DNA of 64,000 nucleotides from Tolypothrix campylonemoides VB511288 (GCA_000828075.3 JXCB02000002.1:28186-92185); one strand, 5' to 3'. Numbered from the stretch's first letter, positions 44,820 to 53,790 are shown. Numbers and translations are program-made. The notes: a model not told the origin generated them from the sequence alone.

Positions 44820-45293
44820 TCAAAACATCTCAAATAAGGCATCATCTAACTCATAGCCCAGAAGTTGCGCCATCGACTGGAGACGAGATTTACTAGGAAT
44901 GCCTTGCTGTTGTAACCAGTCGTTTAAAACAAACAGCTTGTGCATCAAAAAGATTTCTAAGGCTTCAGGATTATACTGAATACCTTCTCTGGTACTGAAC
45001 TGATGGGGTACAAGCATAGCTGCATAACGAGCGAATTCCCCAGCTTTCCAATCTAGTAGAAATGGCAACCAGGGATACCGAGTATCCAGGCGGATAAACC
45101 ACATCCGCACTTCTGGGATTTCTGATAGTTCCCGTGGATCGCCTGGTTCCAAGGAATAGTTAATATCAAAACGCAGCTGCTGCTCTTCGGATGCGATCGC
45201 CCCCTCTTGCAGCAGTTTTTCAATATCTGTGACTACAGGCGACAGATCCAAGGAGTTAATGTGGTCAGTATTGATTGCGATGGTGATTGTCAT
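44820..45293 (-). CDS. CRR6-type NdhI maturation factor
   Basis: The protein starts MTITIAINTDHINSLDLSPV. The LRFDINYSLEPGDPRELSEI, PWLPFLLDWKAGEFARYAAM and YNPEALEIFLMHKLFVLNDW blocks are those of the CRR6 (DUF1817) family, which helps assemble the NdhI subunit of photosynthetic NDH-1. The 157-aa length fits. The ATG at 45293 is preferred over an upstream start at 45317. NdhS, another NDH-1 subunit, is at 8.9 kb. Confidence 0.88.
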   Translation of the reverse strand: MTITIAINTDHINSLDLSPVVTDIEKLLQEGAIASEEQQLRFDINYSLEPGDPRELSEIPEVRMWFIRLDTRYPWLPFLLDWKAGEFARYAAMLVPHQFSTREGIQYNPEALEIFLMHKLFVLNDWLQQQGIPSKSRLQSMAQLLGYELDDALFEMF

Positions 45294-45806
45294 CGAGTCA
45301 AAAAATAGCCTCGACAATTCATACTACTCTTTTCCTGCATACAAATCACAAAATTAGTCGGCACGTATGCTTGGAAGCAGCGCTAAGCACTCAAGGCTTG
45401 TGGAACTAACTGGGGAGTCATGGGGGGAATAACTCAAGGTTCTCAAGAAAAACTCTTGAGTGAGGGAGGGAGGGAGTGAGGGAGGGAGTGGTGTGCCGCT
45501 AGTCGGACGCTCCTAACTAAAAGTAAATGAATCATAAATCGTGGCTCTTGACAAGACAAAAGCCTTCAGGTAGACGTTGGCAAGGTTTTTAAGCTAAAGT
45601 TGTAATGAGTTTGTTTTAGAAGAGAGTGTGATCGAGCAGTTAAAAAGCATAACTATCCCCTTACACCAACCTGTGATTTCCCCAAGCAAAAAAGCAAAAA
45701 CACAGGCAAAGCGGAACGTGTAGGGTGCAAAACCTTTGGATATATAAAATAACAAACAAACATTCAAAAGGGAAAATTAGCCCAGAAGTTAAGAAACTTA
45801 TAAAAT
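45294..45806. other. Intergenic region upstream of the Fur gene
   Basis: Contains a GGGAGTGA purine tract at 45459-45490 next to an inverted repeat (CTCAAG...CTTGAG near 45432-45457). It also holds the upstream sequence of the Fur-family gene. No other feature was seen. Confidence 0.4.
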
Positions 45807-46256
45807 ATGCAAAAGCAAGAGATATCTACAAAACCAATTCGTTCACTGGAAGATGCTCTTGAGCAGTGTCAGGCATTAGGTATGCGCGTGAGTCGTCAGC
45901 GTCGCTTCATTCTGGAACTGCTTTGGGACGCAAGAGAGCATCTTTCCGCTAGAGAGATTTATGATCGCCTGAACCAGCAAGGCAAAGAGATCGGACATAC
46001 TTCTGTTTATCAAAATTTAGAAGCGTTATCCAGTCAGGGTATCATTGAATGTATTGAACGCTGTGATGGACGTTTATACGGCAATATTAGTGATTCCCAC
46101 AGTCATGTTAACTGTTTGGATACAAATCAAATCTTGGATGTTCACTTAGAATTACCAGAAGAATTTCTCCGCCAAGTTGAAGAACAAACAGGAGTGCGGA
46201 TTACTGACTACAGTATTAACTTTTACGGCTACCGTAACTCACAAGAAACGAAATGA
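45807..46256 (+). CDS. Fur-family regulator, FurC/PerR-like
   Basis: This 149-aa protein has a winged helix (RVSRQRRFILELLWDAREHL, HTSVYQNLEALSSQGI) and a C-terminal metal-binding dimerisation domain with HSHVNCLDTNQILDVHLELP. It has only two Cys (ECIERCDG) besides the NCLD residue and lacks the paired C-x-x-C zinc motif of many Fur/Zur proteins. The N-terminal region closely resembles what I recall of Anabaena FurC (PerR), a peroxide-responsive regulator. The alternatives are FurA or Zur. Confidence 0.8.
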   Translation: MQKQEISTKPIRSLEDALEQCQALGMRVSRQRRFILELLWDAREHLSAREIYDRLNQQGKEIGHTSVYQNLEALSSQGIIECIERCDGRLYGNISDSHSHVNCLDTNQILDVHLELPEEFLRQVEEQTGVRITDYSINFYGYRNSQETK

Positions 46257-46289
46257 TGGTTGTGATGAATTGCGCTTCAGCGCAATCAC

Positions 46290-46675
46290 CAACCTATCAC
46301 CGATTATCAAATTCACTTATAGTTATATAGCTCGTAAAGTAATCCCAAACTTTATGGATGGGATAGTGGGATTGCCGTTTATCCCTGTAGTTTTAGGACT
46401 TTGGACTAAAATTACAAACGTAGATGTTTGACATTGTCTACCCTTGGGTAGCTTTGTCCAGATATTTATGAGCGGTTCTGGATCTACTTCGCTGATAAAT
46501 TCAACCTCAAAATACCTAGCGTTGTATTTTGGATGAATTCTTACTTCCTTAATTGCATTGATGTTAAGTCTCTTTGGAAGCGCTTGTTCTGCTTGTGTGT
46601 CGCTAAGTTTCCCTGGACGGAGAGTTTTGAGTAGCCTTTGCAGTTGAGCATCTTGCAGGGGACGTATGAAAGATG
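46290..46675 (-). pseudogene. Remnant resembling a TnpB/IS605-type transposase
   Basis: On the minus strand an open stretch without a start codon reads LQRLLKTLRPGKLSDTQAEQ, ALPKRLNINAIKEVRIHPKY, NARYFEVEFISEVDPEP. The KEVRIHPKYNARYFEVEF part is like the conserved beta-strand of cyanobacterial TnpB proteins. It is interrupted downstream by stops and upstream by the GGGAGTGA tract at 46679. The identity rests on similarity in memory and is uncertain. Confidence 0.4.
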
Positions 46676-46678
46676 AAG

Positions 46679-46730
46679 GAGTGAGGGAGTGAGGGAGTGA
46701 GGGAGTAAGGGAGTGAGGGAGTGAGGGAGA
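46679..46730. repeat. GGGAGTGA 8-base tandem repeat
   Basis: About six units of GGGAGTGA with one AAGGGAGT variant, between the TnpB-like remnant and the 124-aa gene. Confidence 0.8.
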
Positions 46731-46763
46731 AATTTCGCTATCTACTCTCGTTCTTTGTGTGTC

Positions 46764-47138
46764 TCAGATCATCGCTTGGTCTAGCCAAGGTCGCTGTAGA
46801 CTTTTTTCCTGGTTAAGAACTTGTTGTAGACCAAGAAGATAGGCAATTTGAAAGGCTAGCCATGTGCCTTCGTTGCCTTTTAAGGGTTTTTTCTTGCTCA
46901 GTGCACTCACTAAGCTTTGAGTGATGTAGGCGAATACACTGATTTCCTGGCAAACACTGCCTATGGGTAGTTCTAAAATTTCTGCTAAGGTACAAATATC
47001 AAAAGGCATAAGGCTTTTTACTTCCATATCCTGAACAATACGGAATGCTAAGCCTGCTATCTGGGCTGGTGAAAACTCTCTTATTTGGGGTAGTTCAATG
47101 TGGCGTTCTGCTAAGGTGTGCCGAATACTCAAAGTCAT
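46764..47138 (-). CDS. Conserved hypothetical cyanobacterial protein
   Basis: The 124-aa protein is helical, with IELPQIREFSPAQIAGLAFR, FDICTLAEILELPIGSVCQE and ISVFAYITQSLVSALSKKKP. I recall similar proteins in other cyanobacteria but know no function. No domain motif or catalytic residue is visible. It is divergent from the DUF3685 gene. Confidence 0.7.
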   Translation of the reverse strand: MTLSIRHTLAERHIELPQIREFSPAQIAGLAFRIVQDMEVKSLMPFDICTLAEILELPIGSVCQEISVFAYITQSLVSALSKKKPLKGNEGTWLAFQIAYLLGLQQVLNQEKSLQRPWLDQAMI

Positions 47139-47279
47139 TGAATCAAAGGGTAAATGCCTGCCTATGGCAATTATGATTCATTTATCTGTCTACGGAAACA
47201 ACTCCTATTAAGGTAACTAAGCTAATTTGTCAAGTTTATTTGTTACCAAAAGAAAAAAGCCTGCATTTTGAAGCCGATT

Positions 47280-49058
47280 ATGAGCGATCGCCCTCTAAAA
47301 CTATTGTTAGTAGACCAAGACCCTATCTTCCGGCTAGGGTTACGAGTGGCTTTGGAAGAATGTCCTAATGTACAAGTGGTCTCGGAGGCTCAAACAGATA
47401 CTGCTGCATTGCAGATTTTAGCCAAAGCACAAGAAAACCCTAACCAAGTTAATTTAGTTGTTTTGGAATTGGGAAATGGTCGCTCCCTCTCTAGTCAGCA
47501 GCTCGGTTTACAACTTTGTCGGCATTTGAAAATCCAGTACCCGAATCTGCCCTTATTGCTCGTAAGTTCTGTTCAAGAACAAGGGTTGCTTTTAGCAGCA
47601 AAATCTGCTGGGGTTAATGGTTACTGTCCCAAAGGTACGCCTGTTTCTGAATTAGTCACCGCCATGCACGAGATAGTAGCAGGTGGCTCATGCTGGAATG
47701 GGCAGATAAGAGAGGACACCGGGTATACTCTTGAAAACGTTTCCCCTTCTTCTCGACTTCCTTTCGCTCAACTGCGGAAGCATCTACGGTTATCTGGAAT
47801 GCGTTACATTGACGCTACCTTGGCAGAAGTAACGGCACAATTACAAGTTCCCGGCTTACCTTTACTTGATAAAGCAGTTTTAGCTGGGCAAAGACGAGAA
47901 TTGCTAGCAGCTCGTTGGCTGCTGAATCGATTATTAGCTTCAGCAGTGGAAAGGCGAGAGGTACCACGTTGGCGTAGTGTTCCTACAGGAAATAATTTCG
48001 CGTCTGTACAGTTGCAGCCTCCTGCAAATCCCCCACTCAGTACTTCTATTTCCAAATCTGAACCAAACAAGCAACATACCGCTTCTCTACTCAGCCCGCG
48101 ATCGCTACAAGCGGCATTGTTTGCATCTTGTATTACCAAACTTCAGCTTCCTTTACAAAATTTGACAGCTACCCCTCTGGAAATTGATATTTTACGTGAA
48201 GACAAAAAACGTGATTTACTTTATCTTGTTCTCCAAAAAGTTGCTGATACCCTAGATGAAATACGAGCTTCTCGGGTAGAAATCAACCAATTATCGGAAT
48301 TAAAAAATACTTTACTTATTGACGCTTGGGAAGCTGCAACTACAGAGTTTTTTGGAAAATTTGCTAGGGTAAGAGTTGGCAATAACAATTTAGAAATCGT
48401 CAATTTTCTACTGCAAAGTTCTGCAATTGTGCAAAAAGATATTTTTGAGAAAATTCCTCTAGCTGAGGAGTTATTTTCTTATCTTTTATTTCAAACTGGT
48501 TTGCAAATTGATAATGCCTCATATCCAGCAGGTAGTTCTGAAGCAAAAGAGTACGCAGAAATGCTTCTAGAGAATTTGTTAATTCAAATAGCAAATGGTG
48601 TGATACAACCGCTGCTCAACTCTTTAGCTGATGTCGAAGAAATTAAACAAGGTTTTTATGATCGCCAATTGATTTCTACGCGGGAAATCGAACGTTTTAG
48701 AAATAATTTGTCGTGGAGATATCGCCTGAGGAATTATGTTAATGAGCCTCAAGCAATTTTTGAAAGCCGCTATGAGCTATTTGTTTTTGCACCTCGCGGT
48801 ATTGCGACAATTTCCATTTATGCGCCGCGTGGACAAGAGTTAGCTCAACTTTCTGGTATTCCGCTAGTGATTACCTTAGCGATAGAATTTCGTGATGCGA
48901 TCGCTCCTCGTCTACAATCATTATTATCTTTTTTAGGAAGTGGTGTTGTTTTTGTTCTGACGCAAGTTATTGGGCGCGGTCTAGGTTTGGTTGCTCGTGG
49001 GATTCTTCAAGGAATTGGCAGTGTTTCTTTAACGGAAAAAAAGAATAAAAAGTTATGA
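47280..49058 (+). CDS. REC-DUF3685 protein with substituted phosphoacceptor
   Basis: The roughly 592-aa protein has an N-terminal receiver-like domain (residues about 5-135) with the acid pair LLVDQDPIFRLGL and a conserved Lys in YCPKGTP. Where response regulators have the phosphorylated Asp it reads LVVLELGNG, so the residue is Glu. The rest (about 150-590) is the cyanobacterial DUF3685 region, ending in a hydrophobic stretch (SLLSFLGSGVVFVLTQVIGR). The ATG at 47280 is used; a TTG lies 12 bases upstream. The function is unknown. Confidence 0.8.
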   Translation: MSDRPLKLLLVDQDPIFRLGLRVALEECPNVQVVSEAQTDTAALQILAKAQENPNQVNLVVLELGNGRSLSSQQLGLQLCRHLKIQYPNLPLLLVSSVQEQGLLLAAKSAGVNGYCPKGTPVSELVTAMHEIVAGGSCWNGQIREDTGYTLENVSPSSRLPFAQLRKHLRLSGMRYIDATLAEVTAQLQVPGLPLLDKAVLAGQRRELLAARWLLNRLLASAVERREVPRWRSVPTGNNFASVQLQPPANPPLSTSISKSEPNKQHTASLLSPRSLQAALFASCITKLQLPLQNLTATPLEIDILREDKKRDLLYLVLQKVADTLDEIRASRVEINQLSELKNTLLIDAWEAATTEFFGKFARVRVGNNNLEIVNFLLQSSAIVQKDIFEKIPLAEELFSYLLFQTGLQIDNASYPAGSSEAKEYAEMLLENLLIQIANGVIQPLLNSLADVEEIKQGFYDRQLISTREIERFRNNLSWRYRLRNYVNEPQAIFESRYELFVFAPRGIATISIYAPRGQELAQLSGIPLVITLAIEFRDAIAPRLQSLLSFLGSGVVFVLTQVIGRGLGLVARGILQGIGSVSLTEKKNKKL

Positions 49059-49089
49059 TTTTTTACAAAAGCTATAAGATGATATTTTA

Positions 49090-49144
49090 AACCACAGATG
49101 GACACAGATGGACACAGATAAATCATCTTTGTGCATCTGTGGTT
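49090..49144. repeat. AACCACAGATG...CATCTGTGGTT palindromic repeat
   Basis: An 11-bp perfect stem encloses ggacacagatggacacagat, itself a short tandem repeat of GGACACAGAT. It is related to the hairpin at 27818-27850. Confidence 0.6.
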
Positions 49145-49181
49145 CATTTTCATGCAATTAACTTTTGCCAGAAGCTTAGCC

Positions 49182-49347
49182 CGGGAGCATCCTAATTTTA
49201 CACACTTGCCATTCTGCCCTCACCCCCAACCCCTCTCCCCATTTGGGAGAGGGGAGTCAAGTCCTACTCTTATTCCCCTTCTCTCGTGGGGAGAAGGGGT
49301 TAGGGGATGAGGGTAAGTAAGGTTTTTGCATATTTGGGATGCTCCCG
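49182..49347. mobile_element. MITE-like element with 7-bp target duplication
   Basis: CGGGAGCATCC at 49182 and GGATGCTCCCG ending at 49347 are perfect 11-bp terminal inverted repeats (further imperfect pairing inward). The flanks are identical 7-bp direct repeats CTTAGCC (49175-49181 and 49348-49354), a clear target-site duplication. The inside holds two GC-rich hairpins (CCCCTCTCCCC/GGGAGAGGGG and CCCCTTCTC/GAGAAGGGG) and no gene. Confidence 0.85.
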
Positions 49348-49403
49348 CTTAGCCTGGATAGGCGGACTTTTTTTTGGTCAGTTGAAGAAAATTTTGCTTA
49401 TCA

Positions 49404-50285
49404 CTAATCAACAGAATTTGAGATTAAATGCGTAGCTTCGCTTGCAGGTACTTTTGCATCCAAGTTAGGTACAGGGATATGTTTCATTTCCCAAACTTTT
49501 AGCAGAATCAGGTATTCATAGAAAGCTTGCAATGTACACCAAGCAAAACCAGCGCGTCCGTCTAAGCAGCCACCTAAGACAAAATACATATACAAAAAAC
49601 GTATGAATGGTCTTGCTGGTAAGCGTAAGGACAAATCTTTTAAAGCGCGGCGTCGTTCAACTTCTGACTTCCCAAAAAATAAGCTACGCCAGCTGACTGT
49701 TCCATTCTCTAATTGATGCAGGGTTTCTCTGGCTTCATCTGTGGAGTAACGATTGTGCTTTTCAATCCAGCGGCTTAAACCTTTGCTAGAAGTGTAATGG
49801 GGATATGTTTCTTTTAAAAAGCCTGTTGAACCGTCACAAACCTCTCGTTCTGTGTGACCGTAGTCTGTAAACCAAACTTTACCGTGGCGGAAAAGGCGCA
49901 ACTGGTAACGGGGATACTGAGTACTGCGGCGAATCCAACGATTCATGAAAATGACGCGTTCAGCGACGTAGTAACCGATGTAGTCTGGATTCTGACTTGC
50001 TTTTTCGCATTCTGCAAACAGTTGTGGCGTCATGCGTTCGTCAGCTTCTAGAATGTAAACCCATTCATGCTTGGGTGGTATATTTTCTAGCATCCAAGTA
50101 CGCTGACGACCGTGGCTTTCAAAAGGGTGCTGAACGACACGAACCGGGTAGCGACTGGCGATTTCGACGGTGCGATCGCTACTACATGAATCTACAACAA
50201 TAATGTCATCTGATAGCATCGCCGACTCAATACAAGCCGCTATATCTATTTCTTCGTTATAAGTCAATATGTAAATTGAAAACAT
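49404..50285 (-). CDS. Glycosyltransferase family 2
   Basis: This 293-aa GT-A protein has FSIYILTYNEEIDIAACIES, DDIIVVDSCSSDRTVEIASR and the DxD-like YILEADERMTP (E-A-D-E) at the nucleotide-sugar site. The later region resembles WaaE-type glycosyltransferases (RWIRRSTQYPRYQLRLFRHG). The ATG at 50285 is favoured over a TTG two codons upstream. The hps context suggests it builds the hormogonium polysaccharide. The acceptor is unknown. Confidence 0.87.
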   Translation of the reverse strand: MFSIYILTYNEEIDIAACIESAMLSDDIIVVDSCSSDRTVEIASRYPVRVVQHPFESHGRQRTWMLENIPPKHEWVYILEADERMTPQLFAECEKASQNPDYIGYYVAERVIFMNRWIRRSTQYPRYQLRLFRHGKVWFTDYGHTEREVCDGSTGFLKETYPHYTSSKGLSRWIEKHNRYSTDEARETLHQLENGTVSWRSLFFGKSEVERRRALKDLSLRLPARPFIRFLYMYFVLGGCLDGRAGFAWCTLQAFYEYLILLKVWEMKHIPVPNLDAKVPASEATHLISNSVD

Positions 50286-50447
50286 TCCCAACGTTAGTCA
50301 TATAAGTTCTCTTGTGCCAGATTATACTTCTTTATAGTAAATATCTGCAAGAAACACGAAATGATTTTCATCAAGGAATGAGTCAAAGTGGCAGTATGAG
50401 CTTTTGTTAAATTTTTAATGCGTCATACCGCCTTTGAGGATAATGAA

Positions 50448-51284
50448 CTAGCGTGCAGGTACTTTGCGTTTTGCACCTTGGAAAGCACCCATACTTCTTA
50501 ATCCTGACCAGCCAATAATGATGTAAGCAACAGACAATAGCAAACTATTCACCACAATCCTTAAACCAGGCTTCCAATTTTCTTGAGCTTGTTTTTCCAG
50601 TTCTTCCCGGCGAGTGCGAATTTGAGCTAGTCTTTGATTGGCAAGTTGCTGTGGATCAGTTTGTTGGGCGATAAATTTGTCAAGCTCCTGAGGATTTGCC
50701 TTAAACTTCTTGAGTAAATCTTTTGTAGCTTGGGGAACATTTGGGTTATTCAGTGCTTGGTTGTAACGCTGCTGATCTTGAAGCAGTTCACTGTACTGAG
50801 TTTTGACTTGAGTTCTCTGCTTTTCTACAGCTGCTTTGACTTGATCATTACCCAGTTGAGCTTGCACTTGGTTGAGCTGGGTTTTCAATTGGTTTTCTGC
50901 TAATTGCGCATCCCTAGTGATTTGATCCACCACTTGAGTTCTTTGGTTAATAATATTCATTGCGTGGACAGGAGCAATAACCAAAAAGAGTAACCCCAAG
51001 ATACTTGATATGATCAGAGCCGGCATTCTAAAATCTATGGGCTGCGGTTGATTGCCATCGTCGAAACTGTCAATCCAATACGCAGCGAATAACATACCTA
51101 AACCAACCAATGGGACGACTCCCCGTTCAACCATACTTGCTGCCCATCTTAGTTGCAACTGCTTATCAGTAGGGCTGAAGTCAAGGCTGAGAATGATAAA
51201 GTCAATCAAAAAGGACAATATTAAGATTATCCCAATTACCTTAAGTGTACGGGCGGCGATCGCAGCAGCAAAACGGTTATTCAT
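50448..51284 (-). CDS. HpsJ-like membrane protein
   Basis: This 278-aa protein has membrane segments near the start (VIGIILILSFLIDFIILSLD), at about 55-70 and 90-110, a long coiled-coil region (about 115-240, NQVQAQLGNDQVKAAVEKQR) and a C-terminal membrane segment. This layout is that of the HpsJ family of the hormogonium polysaccharide locus. The coiled coil probably projects from the membrane. It is in the same direction and close to the pseudopilin genes. Confidence 0.78.
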   Translation of the reverse strand: MNNRFAAAIAARTLKVIGIILILSFLIDFIILSLDFSPTDKQLQLRWAASMVERGVVPLVGLGMLFAAYWIDSFDDGNQPQPIDFRMPALIISSILGLLFLVIAPVHAMNIINQRTQVVDQITRDAQLAENQLKTQLNQVQAQLGNDQVKAAVEKQRTQVKTQYSELLQDQQRYNQALNNPNVPQATKDLLKKFKANPQELDKFIAQQTDPQQLANQRLAQIRTRREELEKQAQENWKPGLRIVVNSLLLSVAYIIIGWSGLRSMGAFQGAKRKVPAR

Positions 51285-51401
51285 AGTTTTTTGTCTCGTA
51301 GTCTAAGAAGTGAATATTCTATATAAAGGTACTGGAATATTGTTTCCATGACGCTATCTATTGTTTATGATTCCAAGATTCTTTTTTGGGTGATATATTT
51401 T

Positions 51402-51641
51402 CTACCCTCTGATTTCAGCTACACCACGGTAGCATCTGTATTCTAGCTTGTCTTCCGGAAATCCTTGTGTTAGAAAATACCAGATATAGATTGACACCAT
51501 TGATAACCGTAGTAAATATTCCATTAGAGGGATTTCGTGTGCATTTTTCTTGTGTATGAGGTAGGGTGTGAGCAAAGAAATGATTACACACCCAGCTACC
51601 ACACACAAGTTTAGTGCGTAAGTCCGAGAAGCTTTTCCCAA
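51402..51641 (-). CDS. Possible small membrane protein
   Basis: This open frame of up to 79 aa has two hydrophobic segments (CVVAGCVIISLLTPYLI and YLLRLSMVSIYIWYFLTQGF) and a charged tail. It overlaps the end of the DUF2064 gene by 31 bp and would start with TTG at 51641, or at an internal TTG or GTG. No family is recognised. It is listed as possible because the sequence has a membrane-protein pattern and the gap to hpsJ is otherwise empty. Confidence 0.3.
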   Translation of the reverse strand: MGKASRTYALNLCVVAGCVIISLLTPYLIHKKNAHEIPLMEYLLRLSMVSIYIWYFLTQGFPEDKLEYRCYRGVAEIRG

Positions 51642-52252
51642 ATTGGCAAATCCTCCGGACGATCAATATCAGCCAACAAAGGCAAGTAATTTACCAATAA
51701 ATTAAGCGTCTGGGCAGTATCTATAGTCTGTTGCAATACTTGAGAGGTTCCCCAATCTATATTGATAAATAATTCTGGGACAGGACGCTGCAAACCAATC
51801 AAGTAATAGCCACCATCTACCGCTGGACCAAGCACAAGGTCGCGCTGCTGAAGTTGTTTAAAAGCTTCTGCTAAAATTTGGTCATTAACATCAGGGCAGT
51901 CAGTACCGATAGTAATGACTGTTTCTGCACCTGATTGAAAAGCATTGTAGAAAGATTGTGCCATCCGCGAACCCAAATCTCCCTCACCTTGAGGTTGGTA
52001 AGCGATGTCATATCCCAGCCAGTCTTGCATCAGTTGCAAATTACCGCCTGCAAAGCGTACTTCACAAGATATGGCAGAAGTTTTTTGCAACTGTTTCACT
52101 TGAGATAGGGTGTGTTCCGTCATTTGACGCTGAAGATTTGCCGCGCCTTCAGTTCCCAAAGCAGGTATGAGTCGGGTTTTTGTTTTACCTGGTTCTGGAT
52201 AGCGGGTGAAAATAATGAGATGGTGTTTTGCTGTTTCTGGTAAATGTAGCAC
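51611..52252 (-). CDS. DUF2064/TIGR04282-type glycosyltransferase-like protein
   Basis: This 213-aa GT-A-like protein has HLIIFTRYPEPGKTKTRLIP, IGTDCPDVNDQILAEAF and LGPAVDGGYYLIGLQRP, the motifs of the TIGR04282 (DUF2064) family, named after arsenosugar biosynthesis genes. The family handles a nucleotide-sugar-like substrate. The GTG start is preceded by AGG. Here it sits within the hps gene run, so its role in polysaccharide is inferred. Confidence 0.85.
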   Translation of the reverse strand: MLHLPETAKHHLIIFTRYPEPGKTKTRLIPALGTEGAANLQRQMTEHTLSQVKQLQKTSAISCEVRFAGGNLQLMQDWLGYDIAYQPQGEGDLGSRMAQSFYNAFQSGAETVITIGTDCPDVNDQILAEAFKQLQQRDLVLGPAVDGGYYLIGLQRPVPELFINIDWGTSQVLQQTIDTAQTLNLLVNYLPLLADIDRPEDLPIWEKLLGLTH

Positions 52253-52284
52253 GGGGTACCTGATTTAAATTAACCAGAAATATC

Positions 52285-52869
52285 TTAATAGCAATAATCA
52301 CCTTTTTCGTTAGCTTTATCCTGTTCTTTTGCGGTTCGGATTGTACCTAGAAGCGTAGAAATATAGACGCAACGTTTAGCTTTACCACCAGACTTACTAG
52401 ACAAGGTTATTCGCCCTCGCGACGAACTAAAATGGCCTCTGTCATCAAATTGGATTTGCCTAAAGCCATCCTTTGACTGTTCTAAGGTTGTTTCCGTATC
52501 TAAGCGCACATTTGGATCTAAGCTATTCCAGATAGATGGCTTTATTCTTTCAGAATGAACCGCCCATTGTAGAATGCCGTTTTGTTCGCGAAAACTAACT
52601 TTCCAGTCTAATTTGTTTTTGATAGCTTGGCTTTGAGCCTGACGCATAGCGAGATAAACTTCTTGTTGTGCAGTGTTGAGGCGCACAGTATTAACAAAAC
52701 CTAGCCAACTCGGAACTGTGATAGCAGCTAAGATACCAATAATTATTATACTTACCAAAACCTCTAGCAGCGTGAAGCCATTGCTAGAACTATTATAAAT
52801 TCGTAAATAAAAATCTATTTCCTTGGACTCGTATGCTTTTTTGAGGAAAATATGTTTTATTACTGCCAT
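52285..52869 (-). CDS. Pseudopilin HpsD-like (GspH/FimT type)
   Basis: This 194-aa protein has a type IV prepilin signature NGFTLLEVLVSIIIIGILAA with Gly and the +5 Glu, preceded by a leader of about 30 residues. A GspH-like minor-pilin domain follows. The pilin peptidase cuts before the Phe. Its 5' end overlaps the 3' end of the upstream pilin gene by 77 bp in another frame, so translation is coupled. The order matches hpsD of the Nostoc punctiforme hps locus. Confidence 0.82.
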   Translation of the reverse strand: MAVIKHIFLKKAYESKEIDFYLRIYNSSSNGFTLLEVLVSIIIIGILAAITVPSWLGFVNTVRLNTAQQEVYLAMRQAQSQAIKNKLDWKVSFREQNGILQWAVHSERIKPSIWNSLDPNVRLDTETTLEQSKDGFRQIQFDDRGHFSSSRGRITLSSKSGGKAKRCVYISTLLGTIRTAKEQDKANEKGDYCY

Positions 52870-53767
52870 TGAAATCTATATTATTGTTTTGAATACGAGC
52901 GAGGGCATTACCACGCAAATAAACTTCCGCTACAACGTTTTCTGCATCCACACAAACGTAAAAACCTCGTGTTCTAACATTGCCAGTGGCAACAGCATCT
53001 CCGCTACCAGAAAATTTTGGTATCACCTGTTGATCACTAGCGCAGGAGGGTGCTGGATTGGTATTATCATTTATCAGAGTTTGATCAATATAGTCAACTA
53101 AAGGCCAAATTCTTGGGCCATAATCTTCACCGCTCTTTTTTGTCCATTGATTCATCTTACTTTTAATATCACCTGAACCTTGCAGATTAAAAATCTGAAA
53201 ACCTTTGTCTCGGTGAATGGTTTTATCATTGGTTTCAGTAGATTCATAGCCATTACTTATTTGAAATCTACCAATTCGAGCCGCGTTAGACCATGTAGAA
53301 TCATTATCTTTAATTAAATAATAGGCAACTAAAGAGTAGACGAAGGTATCATCTCTTATGTCGCTTTTACTGTCAATAATTAGTCCTTTTGGAATAAATT
53401 CCCGTTTCCAAAATACAAGAACAGGAAAGAAATCATTCTTGTCACCATACCTTCGTAGTTGTCTTCTAATTGCATTAATACCATCAGCATCATATATATA
53501 GATTGCCTGCTGCAAGTCTCGTGCAATATAATCAAGTGCTGCTTTGATTTCTTGCTCAGTGTTTGCCTTTGCTTGCTCTTGTCGGTCGTCAGTCGTCATA
53601 ATGTTAATCATGAATCCTAGCAAAGGCGTGAGCACAAGGGTAGCGATGACGATGCCTACCAGTAACTCAACTAGGGTAAAACCATCATATTTGTGTTTCA
53701 CCCTAAAAAGTTTTAGCTGATTAGGATATTCCAACAAATAAATTATCCAATTTTGTGGGGTGAACAT
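52793..53767 (-). CDS. Pseudopilin HpsC-like (PilW type)
   Basis: This 324-aa protein (start ATG at 53767, MFTPQNWIIYLLEYPNQLKL) has a prepilin signature DGFTLVELLVGIVIATLVLT and a long C-terminal domain with few motifs (about 70-320). A further in-frame extension to 53905 would include a GGGCAAGATGCCC palindrome and looks non-coding. It probably forms a minor pilin tip complex with HpsB and HpsD. Confidence 0.8.
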   Translation of the reverse strand: MFTPQNWIIYLLEYPNQLKLFRVKHKYDGFTLVELLVGIVIATLVLTPLLGFMINIMTTDDRQEQAKANTEQEIKAALDYIARDLQQAIYIYDADGINAIRRQLRRYGDKNDFFPVLVFWKREFIPKGLIIDSKSDIRDDTFVYSLVAYYLIKDNDSTWSNAARIGRFQISNGYESTETNDKTIHRDKGFQIFNLQGSGDIKSKMNQWTKKSGEDYGPRIWPLVDYIDQTLINDNTNPAPSCASDQQVIPKFSGSGDAVATGNVRTRGFYVCVDAENVVAEVYLRGNALARIQNNNIDFNGSNKTYFPQKSIRVQGNRFLFTNL

Positions 53768-53790
53768 CTTACCTGCCCAGTTTATAGGAC

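Noticed and set aside
46177-46431. 84-aa plus-strand frame after furC
   Set aside because: It lies opposite the TnpB-like remnant, starts inside furC and has no family features.
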